Assembly (NCBI GenBank): GCA_948663505.1
Contig: CAPNAQ010000072.1
Location: 1-8,727 of the forward strand
From: an uncultured Clostridia bacterium
GTDB taxonomy: Bacteria > Bacillota > Clostridia > TANB77 > CAG-508
Direction: 5' to 3'
DNA: 8,727 nucleotides
Shown: positions 6,080 to 8,727 of the stretch, in pieces
Position numbering within the stretch: the first letter of the stretch is position 1
Layout: every line of letters starts with the position of its first letter
Notes under the pieces: generated by a model
The model's database searches: none
What the model saw: only the letters and a program-made list of their open reading frames with translations
Told to the model about the DNA's origin: nothing
Translations under genes and position numbers: made by a program

Positions 6080-6733
6080 CTATATTTTAGTTTTAGTTTT
6101 TTTCTCTAATTGGATTTCAGCTTGTGGCTTTTTTAAGTATAGAGGCAAAATGTCTTCACCTAATTTGTTATTTTTTATAAATTTATTGTATCCAACAATT
6201 CCTAAATTTTCTATATCAATAAAATCGTTACAATTAATACAATTCCCAACAAAATGAATTGTTTTATTATAATATTTATTTTTTAATAAGCTTAAAACAT
6301 CATCAACACTTGTTGCATTTGGTTCTTCAACTATTGAATAAATGCTAGATTTACGTTCAAATAAACAAAAATAACAATTATTGTTTTTACAATCTATTGT
6401 ACTACAAATTAGACCATCTTGATTTATTGAGTATGCATATGTTTCTAATGAAGTTACTCCAATACATGGAATATTAAGACTATCTGAGAATGCTTTTACA
6501 GTTGATATTCCAATTCTTAATCCAGTAAAAGATCCAGGTCCAATATCACAAACTAATAAATCAATATCCTTTAGTGTTAAATTACATGAGTTTAAAAGTT
6601 CTTGTATTGTTGGCATTAATGTTTCAGAATGTGTTAATCCATTATTTAATTCTATTTTTTTTTCTAGTTTTGTGTTTTGTAATATTGCAACACTACATAA
6701 ATTGCTTGATGTATCTATACATAAAATCTTCAA
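6080..6733 (-). CDS. tsaB: tRNA t6A synthesis protein TsaB
   Basis: TsaB is the ASKHA-fold scaffold that pairs with TsaD and TsaE to place threonylcarbamoyl on A37 of ANN-decoding tRNAs. The 217-residue protein begins MKILCIDTSS, has THSE at 34-37 and the diagnostic GPGSFTGLRIG at 65-75, and ends with LPLYLKKPQAE, a usual TsaB C-terminus. The start codon is TTG at 6733, supported by AGGAGGT 5 nt upstream and by the conserved N-terminus. There are eleven cysteines, including C110-x4-C115-x4-C120-x2-C123 and C165-x2-C168; C115 falls where many TsaB proteins have the alanine of the IDARR motif. The gene is second in tsaE-tsaB-rimI. A hairpin lies immediately upstream. tsaD is not nearby. Confidence 0.94.
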   Translation of the reverse strand: MKILCIDTSSNLCSVAILQNTKLEKKIELNNGLTHSETLMPTIQELLNSCNLTLKDIDLLVCDIGPGSFTGLRIGISTVKAFSDSLNIPCIGVTSLETYAYSINQDGLICSTIDCKNNNCYFCLFERKSSIYSIVEEPNATSVDDVLSLLKNKYYNKTIHFVGNCINCNDFIDIENLGIVGYNKFIKNNKLGEDILPLYLKKPQAEIQLEKKTKTKI

Positions 6734-6738
6734 AATAA

Positions 6739-6745
6739 ACCTCCT
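6739..6745 (-). promoter_or_regulatory. Strong ribosome binding site for TTG-started tsaB
   Basis: AGGAGGT on the - strand, 5 nt before the TTG at 6733. A near-perfect site combined with a weak start codon is a common way to hold expression at a moderate level. Confidence 0.8.
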
Positions 6746-6750
6746 TATAA

Positions 6751-6815
6751 AAGTTACTGTTCACAGCTTAAAATATTTTTAGAAAAGGTTATAAATATTG
6801 ACTGTGTAGTAACTT
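6751..6815 (-). other. Hairpin in the tsaE-tsaB leader
   Basis: AAGTTACT (6751-6758) pairs with 6808-6815 over 8 bp, and CACAG (6762-6766) with CTGTG (6802-6806) over 5 bp, with a small internal loop and a 35-nt apical loop. On the - strand the 5' arm begins inside the tsaE stop region and the 3' arm ends 5 nt before the tsaB ribosome binding site. No U-run follows, so it is not an intrinsic terminator. It could tune tsaB translation or be an RNA-processing site; function is inferred only. Confidence 0.45.
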
Positions 6816-7248
6816 ATAAAATAATTTGTTGTATATTTAAAATTCTATAGTTTGGATTTTCTGAATCTCTTGAAAAATTAATTTTTGTGTAATTTCTTGG
6901 GATTAAATCTTGTATAACTTCTCCCCATTCTATAATACATATTCCTTTTTCAAAATATTCTTCTCCACCAATTTCGTAGAATTCTGTCGAATCTTCTAAT
7001 CGATACACATCGAAATGAAAAATATTTATATTTTCTTTTTTATATTCATTAACTATTGTAAAAGTAGGACTAGAAATCTCATTTTCTAAACCAAAATAAC
7101 TTAATATTCCTTCTGTGAATTTTGTTTTTCCAGAACCTAAATCTCCTGAAAGAACAATAATTTCATTATTTTTTAATTGGGATGCAAATTTTTTTGCAAA
7201 TTTTTTTGTGTCTTCCTCTGATTTTGACTTGAAATTATAGTTTTGCAT
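6814..7248 (-). CDS. tsaE: tRNA t6A synthesis ATPase TsaE
   Basis: TsaE is the P-loop ATPase that cycles the TsaB-TsaD complex during t6A37 formation on tRNA. The 144-residue length is typical. The Walker A motif GDLGSGKT is at 35-42, SPTFTIVNEY at 60-69 forms the switch region, HFDVYRL at 78-84 carries the conserved aspartate, and IEWGE at 106-110 is the family's late motif with the conserved tryptophan. AGGAGG (7259-7254 on the - strand) lies 5 nt before ATG 7248. It is the first gene of a leftward tsaE-tsaB-rimI operon with a good promoter, and mreB runs away from it on the other side. The 80-nt gap to tsaB is long for this operon and holds a hairpin. Confidence 0.96.
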   Translation of the reverse strand: MQNYNFKSKSEEDTKKFAKKFASQLKNNEIIVLSGDLGSGKTKFTEGILSYFGLENEISSPTFTIVNEYKKENINIFHFDVYRLEDSTEFYEIGGEEYFEKGICIIEWGEVIQDLIPRNYTKINFSRDSENPNYRILNIQQIIL

Positions 7249-7279
7249 TTGTTCCTCCTACATTTGTATTGTATTTTTT

Positions 7280-7308
7280 ATTATAATACAAATTTTTTTA
7301 GAATTCAA
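7280..7308 (-). promoter_or_regulatory. Predicted sigma-A promoter for tsaE-tsaB-rimI
   Basis: On the - strand: TTGAAT (7308-7303), a 17-nt spacer and a perfect TATAAT (7285-7280). The start would be near 7273, about 25 nt before the tsaE ATG. Confidence 0.78.
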
Positions 7309-7320
7309 TAATTGTTATTT

Positions 7321-7337
7321 TTAAGTTTTGGTTTTTT
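7321..7337 (-). repeat. Promoter-linked 17-bp element, copy 3 (tsaE)
   Basis: On the - strand AAAAAACCAAAACTTAA, identical to copy 2. Extended by the flanking A residues, copies 2 and 3 match over 20 bases. It ends 12 nt before the tsaE -35 box in the same direction as the promoter, close to the 11-nt spacing at the ASCH gene. Confidence 0.6.
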
Positions 7338-7349
7338 GCAAAAATATAT

Positions 7350-7382
7350 TATTTAGAAAAAGATATATAATATTTAGAAAAA
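7350..7382 (+). repeat. Direct repeat TATTTAGAAAAA, 21-bp period, before mreB
   Basis: Two exact 12-base copies at 7350-7361 and 7371-7382 are spaced 21 bp, two helical turns, so they face the same side of the DNA. The second ends 15 nt before the mreB -35 box. They may form an operator or an AT-rich UP element; neither is shown. Confidence 0.5.
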
Positions 7383-7397
7383 AATTATTCAAATATA

Positions 7398-7426
7398 TTG
7401 CTAATTTTTTTTAATTGTAATATAAT
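7398..7426 (+). promoter_or_regulatory. Predicted sigma-A promoter for mreB
   Basis: TTGCTA (7398-7403), a 17-nt spacer and a perfect TATAAT (7421-7426). The start would be near 7433, giving a leader of about 46 nt. GTAAT recurs at 7417, 7428 and 7439, an 11-bp period across the -10 box and start point. Confidence 0.75.
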
Positions 7427-7478
7427 CGTAATGAAATTGTAATAAAAGTGAAATAAAAATAGAGGGAGAAGATATTTC

Positions 7479-8489
7479 ATGTTTAAATTTGGATTAGGAC
7501 AAGATGTCGGAATAGATTTAGGAACAGCGACAGTAATAGTATATGTAAAAGGAAAAGGAATAGTATTAAGAGAACCATCAGTTGTAGCAGTAGACAATAA
7601 TACAGGAGATGTATTAGCAGTAGGAGGAGAAGCAAGAAGGATGTTAGGAAGAACTCCAGGAAATATTATAGCAACAAGACCATTACGAGAAGGAGTAATA
7701 TCTGACTACACAGTAACTGAAAAAATGTTAAAATATTTTATAGGAAAAGTATGTGGAAAATCACTATTTGCACCAAATATAATGATATGTATACCTTCAC
7801 AAGTAACTGAAGTTGAGAAAAAAGCAGTAATAGATGCTGCAATGCAGGCAGGAGCAAGAAAAGTCTATTTAATAGAAGAGCCAATCGCAGCTGCAATTGG
7901 GGCAGGTATTGATATAGCAAAACCATGTGGAAATATGGTAGTAGATATAGGCGGAGGAACAACAGATATAGCAGTAATATCATTGGGAGGATCTGTAGTA
8001 AGCTCATCATTAAAAGTAGCAGGAGACAAATTTGATGAAGCGATTATCAAATATGTAAAAAGGAGATACAATATAGCTATAGGAGAAAGAACAGCAGAAG
8101 ACTTAAAAGTAAATATTGGATGTGTATATCCTAAAATACAAGATAGTGAAATGGATGTTAGAGGAAGAGACTTAACATCAGGATTACCTAAAACAGTAAC
8201 AATACATTCTAGTGAAATGTTAGAAGCATTAATAGAACCAGCAATGATGATAGTAGATAGTGTACATGGAGTATTAGAAAGGACACCACCAGAGTTAGCA
8301 GCTGATATAAGTGATAAAGGAATTTATATGACAGGTGGAGGATGCCTTGTAGATGGCTTAGATAAGCTTTTACAAGAAAAGACAGGAATAAATGTAATGA
8401 TAGCACAAGATACAGTTTCATGTGTTGCATTAGGAACAGGAAAAGCATTAGATAATTTGGATGCTTTAGATGGAAAGATAAAAAAATAA
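7479..8489 (+). CDS. mreB: Rod-shape-determining actin homologue MreB/Mbl
   Basis: MreB-family proteins are ATP-binding actin homologues that form short membrane-bound filaments and direct the elongation cell-wall machinery. The 336-residue protein is full length. The phosphate-1 loop is DVGIDLGTAT (9-18), the phosphate-2 loop VVDIGGGTTD (154-163), and the adenosine motif TGGGCLVDGLD starts at 285; RTPPELAADI is also diagnostic. The short start MFKFGLG before the first strand could help membrane contact. Several stretches (VLAVGGEARRMLGRTPGNI, TTDIAVIS, AGDKFD, LDNLD) resemble Bacillus Mbl more than MreB, so the paralogue type is open. AGGGAG (7463-7468) lies 10 nt before the ATG. The gene has its own promoter, and mreC and mreD do not follow within the window. 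Codons are mostly A-ending throughout, suggesting high expression. Confidence 0.95.
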   Translation: MFKFGLGQDVGIDLGTATVIVYVKGKGIVLREPSVVAVDNNTGDVLAVGGEARRMLGRTPGNIIATRPLREGVISDYTVTEKMLKYFIGKVCGKSLFAPNIMICIPSQVTEVEKKAVIDAAMQAGARKVYLIEEPIAAAIGAGIDIAKPCGNMVVDIGGGTTDIAVISLGGSVVSSSLKVAGDKFDEAIIKYVKRRYNIAIGERTAEDLKVNIGCVYPKIQDSEMDVRGRDLTSGLPKTVTIHSSEMLEALIEPAMMIVDSVHGVLERTPPELAADISDKGIYMTGGGCLVDGLDKLLQEKTGINVMIAQDTVSCVALGTGKALDNLDALDGKIKK

Positions 8490-8727
8490 AAAAATGTAAA
8501 AATAAGGGAAATAAATTCAAAAATAAAAGAAAATTAAATTAATAAAATCCTTTAAATACCAATGTTTGGAATAGAAGGAAAAAAATGTAAATGTTATTAG
8601 CAAAATTTTCATGTTTTTTTAAATTTTGTATTGAAATCTAATTAAAAATGTGATATAAATAAAAAGTAGATATTAAAAAAATTGAAAGTTGTCTAGATAA
8701 AAATATATTTTGTAAAGTTTTTCACTT
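8490..8727. other. Gene-free AT-rich stretch after mreB
   Basis: Very A-rich on the + strand. I see no coding region with a ribosome site, no convincing terminator and no copy of the promoter-linked element. Its one supported item is a promoter at 8631-8659 pointing out of the window. Confidence 0.6.
8631..8659 (+). promoter_or_regulatory. Predicted sigma-A promoter reading out of the window
   Basis: TTGAAA (8631-8636), a 17-nt spacer and TATAAA (8654-8659) preceded by TGA, an extended -10. The start would be near 8666. It implies that a + strand gene begins beyond the window end, separate from mreB. Confidence 0.68.

Noticed and set aside
8562..8600. Short reading frame starting MFGIEG after mreB, resembling an MreB start
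   Set aside because: Only 12 codons, no ribosome binding site and no homologous continuation; the resemblance is a few residues and likely chance.
8579..8630. Possible terminator after mreB (A7 run pairing with T7 run)
   Set aside because: The stem is only A-T with wobble and mismatches inside and no GC; too weak to call.
1..8727. Novel defence, toxin-antitoxin, CRISPR or mobile system
   Set aside because: All ten genes belong to known families, most of them housekeeping; no transposase, integrase, repeat-spacer array or toxin-antitoxin pair is visible.

Overview
The window is strongly AT-rich (judged by eye, not counted). It carries ten protein genes, most with clear Shine-Dalgarno sequences. 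A dipicolinate synthase subunit (a sporulation enzyme) together with the low-GC codon choice points to an endospore-forming low-GC Firmicute, most likely of class Clostridia. The species cannot be read from the sequence. No rRNA, tRNA, CRISPR array, insertion sequence or phage gene was found.

Layout, left to right. (1) 19-1704, + strand: dpaA and uppP, 15 nt apart, probably one transcript whose promoter lies before the window. (2) 1729-2754: a GNAT acetyltransferase gene (+) with its own promoter, facing a small ASCH-domain gene (-). The two share a perfect 18-bp bidirectional terminator hairpin. (3) 2823-5628, + strand: dxs and ylmH, 30 nt apart. (4) 5625-7308, - strand: tsaE, tsaB and rimI, read from right to left. 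These are three of the four genes of the usual t6A/RimI cluster; tsaD is missing. rimI and ylmH overlap tail to tail by four bases (TTAA). (5) 7350-8489, + strand: mreB with its own promoter. (6) 8490-8727: a gene-free AT-rich end with a good promoter pointing out of the window.

Most of the genes are conserved housekeeping genes in a mosaic order. Dxs starts the MEP route to isoprenoids, which supplies undecaprenyl phosphate; UppP recycles that carrier; MreB places cell-wall synthesis. TsaE and TsaB help make the tRNA t6A modification, RimI acetylates ribosomal protein S18, and YlmH is a ribosome-linked S4 RNA-binding protein. DpaA makes the spore-core chelator precursor.

The most interesting signal is not a gene. 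A 17-bp sequence, AAAAAACCRAAACTTAA in promoter orientation, occurs three times. Each copy lies 11 to 14 nt upstream of the -35 box of a predicted promoter (ASCH, dxs, tsaE) and points the same way as that promoter. Two copies face each other in the ASCH/dxs gap and look like a long hairpin, but the promoter-linked reading explains all three. Other points of interest are a likely terminator for dxs-ylmH buried antisense inside rimI, phased repeats before mreB, and a hairpin just before the TTG-started tsaB.
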